From contig NZ_AP017369.1 in NCBI RefSeq assembly GCF_002355155.1, forward strand, positions 372,001 to 436,000: a stretch of 64,000 nucleotides of DNA. The letters run 5' to 3'. The position numbers were made by a program, and so were the translations under genes. The DNA is from Corynebacterium suranareeae. Lineage in GTDB: Bacteria > Actinomycetota > Actinomycetes > Mycobacteriales > Mycobacteriaceae. Below the pieces are notes generated by a model. It did no database searches and was not told where the DNA came from. It saw only the letters and a program-made list of their open reading frames with translations. The first letter of the stretch is position 1. Each line of letters starts with the position of its first letter. Positions 18,111 to 29,496 of this stretch are shown here, piece after piece.

Positions 18111-18168
18111 TCGACGTCGGTAGGATCGGGCACAAGAAACCAACAAACTTTATTTAGGAGCCACATTC

Positions 18169-18480
18169 ATGTCACAGCCAGATATGTCCCAGATCCTCGC
18201 GCAAGCACAGCAGATGCAGGCACAGCTTCAGGCAGCTCAGCAGGAAATCCTGGCAACCACCGTCGTCGGAAACGCTGGTAACGGCCTAGTTACCGTCACC
18301 ATGGCCGGCAATGGTGAAGTTTCTGCAGTCACCGTCGACCCAAAGGTTGTTGACCCTGATGATGTAGAAACCCTCCAGGACCTTCTCCTCGGCGCGTTCA
18401 AAGACGCTCACACTAAGGTCGCTAACGTGGCAGAAGAGAAGATGGGCCCACTATCCCAGGGCATGGGTGGCCTGTTCTAA
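18169..18480 (+). CDS. YbaB/EbfC family nucleoid-associated protein
   Basis: 103 residues with the YbaB pattern: a Gln/Ala-rich N-terminal helix ([20 protein letters not shown]), then [20 protein letters not shown] and a C-terminal helix ending GMGGLF. These proteins bind DNA as dimers. It stands in the conserved dnaX-ybaB-recR order with AGGAG before the ATG. Confidence 0.9.
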   Translation: MSQPDMSQILAQAQQMQAQLQAAQQEILATTVVGNAGNGLVTVTMAGNGEVSAVTVDPKVVDPDDVETLQDLLLGAFKDAHTKVANVAEEKMGPLSQGMGGLF

Positions 18481-18496
18481 ATACTCCTAAAATGCA

Positions 18497-18526
18497 GCGC
18501 CGGGTTCTGATGAGCCCGGCTTTTGT
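18497..18526 (+). terminator. Hairpin between ybaB and recR
   Basis: GCCGGGTTC and GAGCCCGGC around a short loop, followed by TTTTGT. It is placed right after the ybaB stop, so recR may have its own promoter or receive reduced read-through. Confidence 0.75.
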
Positions 18527-18582
18527 CATGTATGCGATACTGTTCTTTGTCCATTTTTTCGTCCAGATAGGTTGTGTAAGAC

Positions 18583-19239
18583 GTGTTTGAAGGCCCACTC
18601 CAGGATCTCATCGACGAACTTTCTCGTCTCCCAGGCGTCGGCCCCAAAAGCGCGCAACGCATCGCATTTCACCTGCTCAATGTAGATCCCATGGACATCA
18701 CCCGCCTCCAGGAAGCACTCGGAAGCGTCCGCGATGGCGTTCAATTCTGCCGCATTTGCTGCAACATTTCCCGCGAAGAAGTCTGCCGCATCTGCTCCGA
18801 CTCCGGCCGCGACGGCGGAACCATCTGCGTCGTCGAAGAACCCAAAGATATCCAAGTCATCGAGCGCACCGGCGAATTCTCCGGCCGCTACCACGTCCTC
18901 GGCGGCGCCCTTGACCCGCTGGCCAACATCGGCCCCCGCGAACTCAACATTTCCACCCTCCTGCAGCGCATCGGCGGCGTCCTGCCCGACCGCGAGCTCG
19001 CAGACTCGACGCCCGAAAATAAGCTTTTCGACGCCACCCCCAACGTCCACGAGGTCATCCTCGCCACCGACCCCAACACCGAAGGCGAAGCTACCGCCTC
19101 CTACTTAGCCCGCCTCCTCAAAGATTTCCCGAACTTGGTAGTTTCCCGACTAGCCTCCGGAATGCCTTTGGGCGGCGACCTCGAATTCGTCGACGAACTC
19201 ACCCTCTCCCGAGCATTGAGCGGCCGCCTGCAGATCTAA
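18583..19239 (+). CDS. recR: Recombination mediator RecR
   Basis: Works with RecO and RecF loading RecA at gaps. 218 residues starting with GTG. The N-terminal helix-hairpin-helix ([20 protein letters not shown]), a four-Cys zinc finger ([16 protein letters not shown]) and the Toprim domain ([19 protein letters not shown]) are all in order and intact. Confidence 0.95.
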   Translation: MFEGPLQDLIDELSRLPGVGPKSAQRIAFHLLNVDPMDITRLQEALGSVRDGVQFCRICCNISREEVCRICSDSGRDGGTICVVEEPKDIQVIERTGEFSGRYHVLGGALDPLANIGPRELNISTLLQRIGGVLPDRELADSTPENKLFDATPNVHEVILATDPNTEGEATASYLARLLKDFPNLVVSRLASGMPLGGDLEFVDELTLSRALSGRLQI

Positions 19240-19289
19240 CCCCTCCTTTTGCGGGCCGGCTTTTGGTTGAAGCGGCCCGTTCGGTGCGG

Positions 19290-20130
19290 GAGGTCTGCCT
19301 TGTTTGGTACGTGGTGTACGTAAGTGGGCGGGTTTGAGGCTGGAGTGGTCAGTTCTGCAAAGAAGCTTGCCTTGTTTTGCACGCGGTGAACGCAACAGGG
19401 CAGATTGCTGCTCTGAATCGTCCGTTTGAAGAGTTAACTTGCCTTGTTTCGCACACGGGTGAACGTAAGTGGGCGATCTTCACTCTGAAATGGTCTGTTC
19501 CGCAATGGAGTTCGCCTTGTTTGGTACGCAGGTGAACACAACAGGGCAGATTGCTGATCTGAATCGTCAGTTCGGCGGGGAAGTCTGCCTTGTTTGGTAC
19601 GTGGTGTACGTAAGTGGGCGGGTTTGAGGCTGGAGTGGTCAGTTCTGCAAAGAAGCTTGCCTTGTTTTGCACACGGTGAACGCAACAGGGCAGATTGCTG
19701 CTCTGAATCGTCCGTTTGAAGAGTTAACTTGCCTTGTTTCGCACACGGTGAACACAAGTAGGCGATCTTCACTCTGAAATGGTCTGTTCCGCAATGGAGT
19801 TCGCCTTGTTTGGTACGCAGGTGAACACAACAGGGCAGATTGCTGATCTGAATCGTCAGTTCGGCGGGGAAGTCTGCCTTGTTTGGTACGCGGTGTACGT
19901 AAGTGGGCGGGTTTGAGGCTGGAATGGTCTCTTCGGTCGGGAAGTTTGCCCTGTTTCGCACAAAGGGCGGTGAACACAACAGGGCGAACTAGAGCTCTGA
20001 ACGGACAGTTTGAAGAGCTAACTTGCCTTGTTTCGCACACGGCGGGGCGACCACAAGTAGTCCAGCTTCACCTCGAAACGGTCCATTCGGTGGGGAAGGT
20101 CGCCTCGTTTGGTGCGCAGGTGAAAAACCG
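19290..20130. repeat. 72-bp tandem array with about 290-bp higher-order period
   Basis: About twelve monomers. The core TGTTTGGT/TGTTTCGC/TGTTTTGC starts near 19301, 19373, 19445, 19519, 19591, 19663, 19735, 19807, 19880, 19952, 20029 and 20106, a spacing of 72-77 bases. Four monomers form a higher unit of 289-290 bases that repeats almost exactly two to three times (19301, 19591, 19880). It fills the gap between convergent recR and gatD. Because 72 is divisible by three, long open frames cross it on the minus strand, but none has a convincing start. Confidence 0.92.
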
Positions 20131-20160
20131 GGCCTTCTCAAAATGAAAAGACCCGGTCTA
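20123..20160 (-). terminator. Terminator of gatD
   Basis: On the minus strand, ACCGGGTCTTTTCATTTTGA begins a hairpin closed by GGCCCGGT and followed by a T-run. It lies 8-45 bases past the gatD stop. Confidence 0.82.
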
Positions 20161-20167
20161 GAAGGGG

Positions 20168-20920
20168 TTAGGCCAGTCGTTCGGCGCGGAGGCGGTCGAT
20201 GACGTCGATGTCCAAAGGTGCCAATTCCTTTAATGCCATGCCCATAGCTTTGGCGAGGAGAAGGTCGGCGAGTTGTGGGTTTCGGGCAAGGGCAGGTCCG
20301 TGCATGTAGGTGGCAATGAGGCTTCCTTGGACTGCGCCTTCGGCGAATTGTTGGCGTTCGTCGTCGGAGTTTTCGGAAGCTGCCCAGATGTCGGTGTTGC
20401 CTTCGCCGCGGACTACTCGGCCGAGGGGTTCGGCGTCGGGGCCAAGGAGGGTGGCGCCCATGTGGTTTTCGAAGCCGGTGAGTCGTTCGGTGAGTTCGGA
20501 GGTGAAACCGGCGCGGGTGGGTGTGGTTTCGACTTCACCGATGGCGCGTTTTTGTAAGGAGACGGTGGTGGCGTCGAGAAGCCCGAGACCGTCGACGATT
20601 CGGCCGGCGGCGCGGAAGGAATCGCCGAGTACCTGGAGACCTGCGCAGACTGCGAAGATGGGGCGACCGGCTGCGGCGGCGGTTTGGAGTCCGTTGTGTT
20701 TGGTGAGATGCTCGGTGGCAAGGATTTGTGCGGTGTCTTCGCCGCCGCCGAGGCAGTAGATGTCGAGGTTGGAGGGGACAGCGTCGTCGAGGGTGATGCG
20801 TTCAATTTCAGCGGAGATGCCGCGCATGCGGGCGCGTTGGCGAAGGACTAGGGCGTTGCCGTCGTCGCCGTATGTGCCAAGAACGTCGGGGAGGACGAGG
20901 CCGATATTTAGGGTGGTCAT
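20168..20920 (-). CDS. gatD: GatD, glutaminase subunit of lipid II amidating enzyme
   Basis: Class I glutamine amidotransferase that supplies ammonia to MurT for converting D-glutamate in lipid II to D-isoglutamine. 250 residues; the nucleophile is Cys92 in VCAGLQVLG and the catalytic His is His207 in YMHGPAL. Older annotations call this CobQ-like, but pairing with MurT settles the role. Its ATG overlaps the murT stop by one base. Confidence 0.92.
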   Translation of the reverse strand: MTTLNIGLVLPDVLGTYGDDGNALVLRQRARMRGISAEIERITLDDAVPSNLDIYCLGGGEDTAQILATEHLTKHNGLQTAAAAGRPIFAVCAGLQVLGDSFRAAGRIVDGLGLLDATTVSLQKRAIGEVETTPTRAGFTSELTERLTGFENHMGATLLGPDAEPLGRVVRGEGNTDIWAASENSDDERQQFAEGAVQGSLIATYMHGPALARNPQLADLLLAKAMGMALKELAPLDIDVIDRLRAERLA

Positions 20921-22191
20921 TAGTTTTCGGTCCCTTTCTCCAGGGCTTTTTTCAGGTCGCGGAATGCGGTGTAGTTGGCTAGGACTTCGATGCGGCCGGA
21001 AGGGCAGGCGGCGATGGCGTCGACGGGGTTGGAGATGAGTTCGTGGTCGATTTCTGCGTAGGTGAGTCGGACGGCTAGGTCGGTGCCGCGTTCACCGGAG
21101 GCTTTGACAGAGAGGTGTTCGAAGTCTTCGAAACGAACGTCCCAGAGCCAGGAGAGGTCTTCACCGTCGGCGACTTGACCATTGACTGCGATCACGAGGC
21201 CGTCGGCGGTGCGGTCAACCATGGACAGTGCTTCTTGCCAGCCTGCGGGGTTTTTGGCGAGAAGGAGGTGTACTTTGTGGTCTCCGATGTTGATGGTGGA
21301 GTAGCGGCCAGCAACGTTGTTGACGGAGTTGACGGCCGGTAGCGCGGAGGAGACGGGCACGTTGAATACGGTGGCTGCGGCGATGGCTTGGGCTGCGTTG
21401 CCGCGGTTGGCTTGACCTGGGAGGTTGAGGTCTAAAGCGAGGTCGCCGGATGGGGAGTGGATGGTATCTCCGTCGACTTCCCAGGAGGGGGTGGGGCGGG
21501 CGAAGGTCCGGCCGTCGAGAAGCGTCTTTTGGGCGCTCCAGTGGCGTCCGTCGTGGAGGATGCGGGATTCGGTGCGTGGGCAGGTGACGGATTCACCTTG
21601 CCAGCCGGTGCCGGCGCCGACCCAGATGACGTTTTCGGCGTCGAAAGCCACGGAGGTGACAAGGACATCGTCGCAGTTGGCGATGACGGTCATCTCAGGC
21701 CGCGAGCGCACGGCATCGCGTAGGACGCGTTCGATTTTGTTGATTTCGCCCACGCGGTCAAGCTGGTCGCGCGACAGGTTGAGCAGGACAAGCGCGTCGG
21801 GTTTGAGGCGCTCAATGGCGGCGGGAACGTGCAGCTCATCGACCTCGAGGACCACGTGCGAGGCGTTTCGGCCGGCAAGAAGAGCTGAGATGATGCCGGC
21901 GTCCATGTTGTCGCCGCCTTCATTGGTGGCAACGGTGTAAGTGCTGCGCATCGCGGCGGCCAACATGCGGGTGGTGGTGGATTTGCCGTTGGTGCCGGTA
22001 ACGAGCACTGTTGGGCGGTTGTTGATGAGGTTGGACATGATGTCCGGATCTACCTTGCTGGCCACTAGGCCGCCGATCATTCCGCCGGAGCCACGACCTG
22101 TGGCTTTGGATGCGGATGTCGCAACTTTTGCTGAGACGATGGCGGCAGCGCTGCGTAAACGGCGTAGGGGTGCAGGCAGTGAAAGCTTCAT
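20920..22191 (-). CDS. murT: MurT, Mur-ligase subunit of lipid II amidation
   Basis: Activates the glutamate alpha-carboxyl of lipid II using ATP; the partner GatD gives ammonia. 423 residues: P-loop VTGTNGKSTTTRM at 64-76, Mur ligase central domain, and DUF1727-type C-terminus (LLAKNPAGWQEAL). MurT homologues usually carry a small zinc ribbon with two Cys pairs. Here only Cys204 remains: CPRT replaces CPxC, and the second pair (around 225-230) is missing. The ARPTPSW segment that follows the ribbon is kept, so the deletion is specific. Translationally coupled to gatD. Confidence 0.92.
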   Translation of the reverse strand: MKLSLPAPLRRLRSAAAIVSAKVATSASKATGRGSGGMIGGLVASKVDPDIMSNLINNRPTVLVTGTNGKSTTTRMLAAAMRSTYTVATNEGGDNMDAGIISALLAGRNASHVVLEVDELHVPAAIERLKPDALVLLNLSRDQLDRVGEINKIERVLRDAVRSRPEMTVIANCDDVLVTSVAFDAENVIWVGAGTGWQGESVTCPRTESRILHDGRHWSAQKTLLDGRTFARPTPSWEVDGDTIHSPSGDLALDLNLPGQANRGNAAQAIAAATVFNVPVSSALPAVNSVNNVAGRYSTINIGDHKVHLLLAKNPAGWQEALSMVDRTADGLVIAVNGQVADGEDLSWLWDVRFEDFEHLSVKASGERGTDLAVRLTYAEIDHELISNPVDAIAACPSGRIEVLANYTAFRDLKKALEKGTEN

Positions 22192-22220
22192 GAAGAATGA
22201 GTCTAGTGAAACAGTCGCCT

Positions 22221-23303
22221 CTAACGCTTTTCGACGTCCACTTTCTTTCCTTCTTTTACCCTTTTAACAGCTGCTAAGAAGGCAACATCTGAAAGCAGCG
22301 GAATTCCTTTGCGTTGGGCGTGCATGGCTTTGCCGTCGATGTCGCGGGTTTGATTGCACACCACCACTGAGGTTTGCCGAGTCAGCTTCTCAGAATAGGA
22401 CAAATCCGCATCGACGCACGCTTGGATAATGATGTCCGGATCCATCTCAATTTCCGGCGCGACCACCACTTCCATCCCAGCGATCAGCGTTTTGCCCGGC
22501 TCATACGGACCAGGGTTGACCAGCGTTGGCGTAGCTTCCTGCGCCTGCACCCGGATGATCGAGCGCTGTAAACCGAACTTGTCGGCACGCAAGGATTGCG
22601 GATCGATTTCCGCCAGCGGCCCCGTCTCCTTCAGGGCTCCATAAAGCCGTGCCACCAGCAACGTTTCTTCACGGCACAGTTCACGGTGCGGTACCTGCGC
22701 GCGGGCCACCGAGGCTTGTGCTGCAGGCGCCTCAATGCCCAAGGTGGCTGCCACGCCCCGGGTTCGGACGTCGTCTAAAACAATTGCTTGTCGACGCGCC
22801 GATGCAAGCGTATCGACGATCACCAGCGGCTTCGGGATGTGCCCCACGCGCTGCCTGCGGCGTCCGCGACCCCCACGGCGATTCCCACGATTGTTATTAC
22901 GATTGGCCCGCGCAGCATCATTCATAGCGCGCTTGGCTTCGGAGACAATAAAACCCCAGCTCCGTGCAGCATTATGAATAAGGAGGGTGCGCCCATCGAT
23001 GAGGCGATCCAAGCTTTTCAAGATCTGCCCAAACCTTTTGGCGCCAGCGAACTCTTCCTCGGTCACACCATGAAGATGGAAAGGACCGGGATCAGTTTTG
23101 GAATCCAATACCGCATGGAATGTTTCCACCGGCTCCAAACGAGGAGACAATGTCACCAGATCAATGGTGATCATGCGTGAAGTGGACGGATGAATGCCAC
23201 TTGATTGGATGGTTACGGAAACATAAGGAGCCGCCTCGATAGCTTGTTGGCGTTCAGCTTCGATTTTTGCGGCGTGATCTTGCGACTCCTGAGTAGTGCT
23301 CAT
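22221..23303 (-). CDS. DnaQ-like protein with degenerate exonuclease motifs plus BRCT-like domain
   Basis: 360 residues from ATG 23303 (a longer frame lacks a ribosome site). The N-terminal domain aligns with DEDDh exonucleases, yet motif I reads TIQSSG (31-36) in place of DxETTG, the HNA motif is followed by RS rather than FD, and motif III keeps His but not Asp. An Arg/Gly-rich insert (about 135-158) may bind nucleic acid. The C-terminal hundred residues look like a BRCT domain ending in IPLLSDVAFLAAV. Probably non-catalytic. It precedes murT by about 30 bases. Confidence 0.75.
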   Translation of the reverse strand: MSTTQESQDHAAKIEAERQQAIEAAPYVSVTIQSSGIHPSTSRMITIDLVTLSPRLEPVETFHAVLDSKTDPGPFHLHGVTEEEFAGAKRFGQILKSLDRLIDGRTLLIHNAARSWGFIVSEAKRAMNDAARANRNNNRGNRRGGRGRRRQRVGHIPKPLVIVDTLASARRQAIVLDDVRTRGVAATLGIEAPAAQASVARAQVPHRELCREETLLVARLYGALKETGPLAEIDPQSLRADKFGLQRSIIRVQAQEATPTLVNPGPYEPGKTLIAGMEVVVAPEIEMDPDIIIQACVDADLSYSEKLTRQTSVVVCNQTRDIDGKAMHAQRKGIPLLSDVAFLAAVKRVKEGKKVDVEKR

Positions 23304-23484
23304 TTTTATCACTCTAGTTGTTTGGTGAGTTTTCACAGCATTTCTAGGCATGCAAATGGTAGTTGATGGTTGTAGATGACCAAATCCATAGGAGGCCCCG
23401 AGCATTTTCGGTCACCTGGTGAAGAAAGGTTTAGAAAACTGATGGCTGCGTGCCCTGTTTGCGTAATTTCATGAGTGGAAGACG

Positions 23485-23751
23485 CCGAGACCAAACCAGG
23501 AGACCCAGAAATCACGTTTTTGAAGTTTTTGGGTCTCCTGGTTTGGTGTATCGCGCTGAATACCAAACGTGGAGACCCAACTTTCGGATTTTTGAGGATT
23601 TTGGGTCTCCTGGTTTGGTCGGGTTCAAAAATTGCCCCTGACCTGCAAAGGTCACACCTCCCCAGCAGCACTTCTAACGGGTCTTGAGGGCCTCGTGCAT
23701 ACAAACACTCATCTGAAAAACTCGAGGCCTGAAACGGGCTTTAAATGCGTT
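23485..23751. repeat. Paired-hairpin repeat, copy 4 (GGAGACCC type), long form
   Basis: Two adjacent hairpins with the stem ACCAAACCAGGAGACCCA (about 23489-23547 and 23562-23620), then homology to the tail of copy 2 through CTCGAGGCC. Same orientation as copy 2. It fills most of the gap between the dnaQ-like gene and leuA. Confidence 0.85.
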
Positions 23752-23763
23752 TCCTGCACGAAG

Positions 23764-23810
23764 CCGGCGGCAAGAGTTTTCAACAACTTGAAAAATTCTT
23801 GCCGCCGGTG
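23764..23810 (-). terminator. Terminator of leuA
   Basis: CCGGCGGCAAGA pairs with TCTTGCCGCCGG around an A/T-rich loop that itself can pair (TTTTCAA/TTGAAAA). It is a strong long hairpin about 40 bases past the leuA stop. Confidence 0.75.
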
Positions 23811-23849
23811 TGGTTGCCTTAGGGGGAGGCGTCGAAAAGCAAAATCTTT

Positions 23850-25845
<1,996 letters not shown>

Positions 25846-25883
25846 ATACATCAAGATTGTGGCGTGGGTAGCAATTAGGGGGA

Positions 25884-25907
25884 GAAAAGCATTAAAAAAT
25901 GCTTTTC
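25884..25907 (-). terminator. Hairpin downstream of the DMT transporter gene
   Basis: GAAAAGCATT and AATGCTTTTC enclose AAAA. Part of the right arm is a copy of the frequent GTCGAAAAGC word. It is about 50 bases past the transporter's stop codon and ahead of the leuA leader. Confidence 0.6.
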
Positions 25908-25958
25908 GACGCCCCGTTTCACCTGCATACAGCAGCCGGGGGTAGCGTTTAGTTGCTG

Positions 25959-26828
25959 TTATTTTTTAGCTGTCGCCGGCATTGTTCTGGTGCGCGACAG
26001 TGCAATGGTGGAAATAATCATTACTAATAAAGCAATGCCCATTGCGATCCACTCCCAGTCCACTACTTGGAATTTTTCCCCCAGAACCAAATAGCCCAAA
26101 CTAAAGGCAACGATTGGTTCAGCAATTGTCATCGCAGGTAGAGATTTTTGGAGTTCGCCGGCATTGAAAGAGTATTGCTGCACGATGGTGCCCAGCAATG
26201 CAGTGAGAATAAGGCCGTAACCTTCCCAGTTGAAAATTAATCCGGAAATGCCCTGGTGCACAAAAATATCTACGGCTGCCTTAGACATCACCGCGACATA
26301 GCCAAACAGTGCACCGGTAATCAGCCCTAAAATCAGTGCTCTGTCTTTTTTTAAGATGTATTGCGCAACAAGCCACATGCCACCCATGACTGCAACCCCA
26401 GTGAGAAGGGCAGGAATCCACCGATCAAGTGGCGGGTGAGGGTTTCCAGGCAAAGGTCTGCCCAACACAATCATGATTCCAACGGCAATAGTAAGAAGTG
26501 TTGCCCAAGAAATTTCAGTTTTGCGTAAGCGATATCCGTTGAAACGCGCCGAAAGCGGCAAAGTGAACATGAGGGACAAAACAAGCACCGGCTGCACCAC
26601 GAGCAGTGTGCCAAAACCCAAAGCAACAGTCTGTAAGAAATAAGCCAACATCGCGGTACTCATGCCAGCCCACCACATTGGAGTCATGAGTGCATTGAGC
26701 AAAGGTGAGCTTCGAAGTGAGCCATCTTTTGGGGTGCGGAGTGCGATCCGGTGCCGAACGACGGTACCCCACGCGATTGTTAAAGCCGATGCTAAGGCGA
26801 AAAGCACGGCGAGCAGATTGCTTTGCAC
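25959..26828 (-). CDS. DMT-family membrane transporter
   Basis: 289 residues with nine to ten predicted helices; the drug/metabolite (EamA-like) layout is seen in the two halves and in the closing motif AEPIVAFSLGYLVLGEKF, which is diagnostic for the second EamA repeat. It is preceded by a long N-terminal helix and ends in a basic tail. Substrate unknown. The position between leuA and lysC hints at a link with amino acid metabolism, but that is guesswork. Confidence 0.82.
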   Translation of the reverse strand: MQSNLLAVLFALASALTIAWGTVVRHRIALRTPKDGSLRSSPLLNALMTPMWWAGMSTAMLAYFLQTVALGFGTLLVVQPVLVLSLMFTLPLSARFNGYRLRKTEISWATLLTIAVGIMIVLGRPLPGNPHPPLDRWIPALLTGVAVMGGMWLVAQYILKKDRALILGLITGALFGYVAVMSKAAVDIFVHQGISGLIFNWEGYGLILTALLGTIVQQYSFNAGELQKSLPAMTIAEPIVAFSLGYLVLGEKFQVVDWEWIAMGIALLVMIISTIALSRTRTMPATAKK

Positions 26829-26944
26829 TTGATACAGGGTAATGGACTAGTACAGTGCGTGCGAAGTTGCTCAGGTACCTTTTGGTGCAAAAACTACTCT
26901 CGAGTATCAAGATGCGGGCCATGGGGCAAGGTCTATCCCATGGG

Positions 26945-26982
26945 CTGAGACGTGCTCGTTAAACTCCCAAGTGAAGTCTCAG
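26945..26982 (+). promoter_or_regulatory. Inverted repeat upstream of lysC
   Basis: CTGAGAC and GTCTCAG, 24 bases apart, within the 258-base divergent region between the DMT gene and lysC. It could be a hairpin in the lysC leader or an operator; no known regulator site was recognised. Confidence 0.35.
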
Positions 26983-27087
26983 GGATGAAAAACCGAAAGA
27001 AAACACTCCTCCGGCTAGGTCGACGCAGTTTATAAAGGTAGAGTTGTTCGAGTAACTGTCAGCACGTTGATCGAAAGGTGCACAAAG

Positions 27088-28353
27088 GTGGCCCTGGTCG
27101 TACAGAAATATGGCGGTTCCTCGCTCGAGAGTGCGGAACGCATCAGGAACGTTGCTGAACGGATCGTTGCCACCAAGAAGGCTGGAAATGATGTTGTGGT
27201 TGTCTGCTCCGCAATGGGAGACACCACAGATGAACTTCTAGATCTTGCGGCCGCAGTGAACCCCGTTCCGCCAGCGCGTGAAATGGATATGCTCCTAACT
27301 GCTGGTGAGCGTATCTCCAACGCGCTCGTCGCCATGGCTATTGAATCCCTGGGTGCAGAGGCTCAGTCCTTTACTGGCTCCCAGGCCGGAGTGCTCACCA
27401 CTGAGCGCCACGGAAATGCTCGCATTGTGGATGTCACGCCTGGTCGTGTGCGCGAAGCACTCGATGAAGGAAAAATCTGCATCGTCGCTGGTTTCCAGGG
27501 TGTAAATAAAGAAACCCGCGATGTCACCACTTTGGGTCGTGGTGGATCAGACACCACTGCAGTTGCTTTGGCAGCCGCACTAAACGCCGATGTGTGTGAG
27601 ATTTACTCAGATGTGGACGGTGTATACACCGCCGACCCACGCATTGTCCCCAATGCACAGAAGCTGGAAAAGCTCAGCTTTGAGGAAATGCTGGAACTTG
27701 CTGCAGTTGGCTCAAAGATCTTGGTCCTGCGCAGTGTTGAATACGCCCGTGCATTTAATGTGCCACTGCGCGTACGCTCGTCATATAGCAATGATCCCGG
27801 CACCCTAATTGCCGGCTCGATGGAGGATATTCCTGTGGAAGAAGCAGTCCTTACCGGTGTCGCAACCGACAAGTCCGAAGCCAAAGTTACCGTTTTGGGT
27901 ATTTCCGATAAGCCAGGCGAAGCAGCCAAGGTGTTCCGCGCGCTAGCTGATGCAGAGATCAACATTGATATGGTCTTGCAGAATGTGTCCTCTGTTGAAG
28001 ACGGCACCACCGACATCACCTTTACCTGCCCACGTTCCGATGGACGCCATGCAATGGAGATTCTGAAGAAGCTTCAGGTGCAGGGCAACTGGAGCAACGT
28101 GCTTTACGACGACCAGGTAGGCAAAGTCTCCCTCGTGGGAGCTGGCATGAAGTCCCACCCAGGTGTCACCGCAGAATTCATGGAAGCACTGCGCGATGTC
28201 AACGTGAACATCGAATTGATTTCCACCTCTGAGATCCGCATTTCCGTGCTGATCCGCGAAGACGATCTGGATGCTGCTGCACGTGCACTGCACGAGAAGT
28301 TCCAGCTTGGTGGCGAAGAAGAAGCCGTCGTTTACGCAGGCACCGGACGTTAA
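27088..28353 (+). CDS. lysC: Aspartokinase LysC, alpha subunit
   Basis: Phosphorylates aspartate, the entry step for lysine, threonine, methionine and isoleucine. Start GTG 27088 after AAAGG gives the known 421 residues. The kinase domain begins VQKYGGSSL and holds GRGGSDTTA; two ACT domains (about 265-421) bind lysine plus threonine. The positions altered in classical feedback-resistant mutants (Ala279, Ser301, Thr311, Gly345) are all wild type here. Residue 321 is His where I recall Arg in ATCC 13032. Operon with asd, 23 bases downstream. Confidence 0.97.
   Translation: MALVVQKYGGSSLESAERIRNVAERIVATKKAGNDVVVVCSAMGDTTDELLDLAAAVNPVPPAREMDMLLTAGERISNALVAMAIESLGAEAQSFTGSQAGVLTTERHGNARIVDVTPGRVREALDEGKICIVAGFQGVNKETRDVTTLGRGGSDTTAVALAAALNADVCEIYSDVDGVYTADPRIVPNAQKLEKLSFEEMLELAAVGSKILVLRSVEYARAFNVPLRVRSSYSNDPGTLIAGSMEDIPVEEAVLTGVATDKSEAKVTVLGISDKPGEAAKVFRALADAEINIDMVLQNVSSVEDGTTDITFTCPRSDGRHAMEILKKLQVQGNWSNVLYDDQVGKVSLVGAGMKSHPGVTAEFMEALRDVNVNIELISTSEIRISVLIREDDLDAAARALHEKFQLGGEEEAVVYAGTGR
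27835..28353 (+). CDS. lysC: Aspartokinase beta subunit (internal in-frame start)
   Basis: C. glutamicum makes a 172-residue beta subunit from an internal start inside lysC. GTG 27835 is codon 250 and is preceded by GGAGGA nine bases earlier, fitting the described arrangement. It comprises only the ACT domains and assembles with alpha into an alpha2beta2 enzyme. Confidence 0.85.
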   Translation: MEEAVLTGVATDKSEAKVTVLGISDKPGEAAKVFRALADAEINIDMVLQNVSSVEDGTTDITFTCPRSDGRHAMEILKKLQVQGNWSNVLYDDQVGKVSLVGAGMKSHPGVTAEFMEALRDVNVNIELISTSEIRISVLIREDDLDAAARALHEKFQLGGEEEAVVYAGTGR

Positions 28354-28370
28354 AGTTTTTTAAGGAGTAG

Positions 28371-29411
<1,041 letters not shown>

Positions 29412-29423
29412 AAACCTGCCGCT

Positions 29424-29463
29424 AAAAACCCCGCTTGAGTGCTACACTTCAAGCGGGGTTTTA
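29424..29463 (+). terminator. Terminator of lysC-asd
   Basis: CCCCGCTTGA pairs with TCAAGCGGGG and is followed by TTTTA; it lies 13 bases after the asd stop. Confidence 0.92.
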
Positions 29464-29496
29464 ATGTGTGAGGGGCGACGGGGTGGGGGCGAGCTT

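Noticed and set aside
19349..20040. Minus-strand open frames of 107-181 codons across the tandem array
   Set aside because: They stay open because 72 is a multiple of three; they overlap each other in different frames and lack ribosome sites and recognisable domains.
19290..20130. CRISPR-like array
   Set aside because: The spacers between conserved cores are themselves repeated with a 290-base period, and there are no cas genes nearby; it is a satellite-type tandem repeat.
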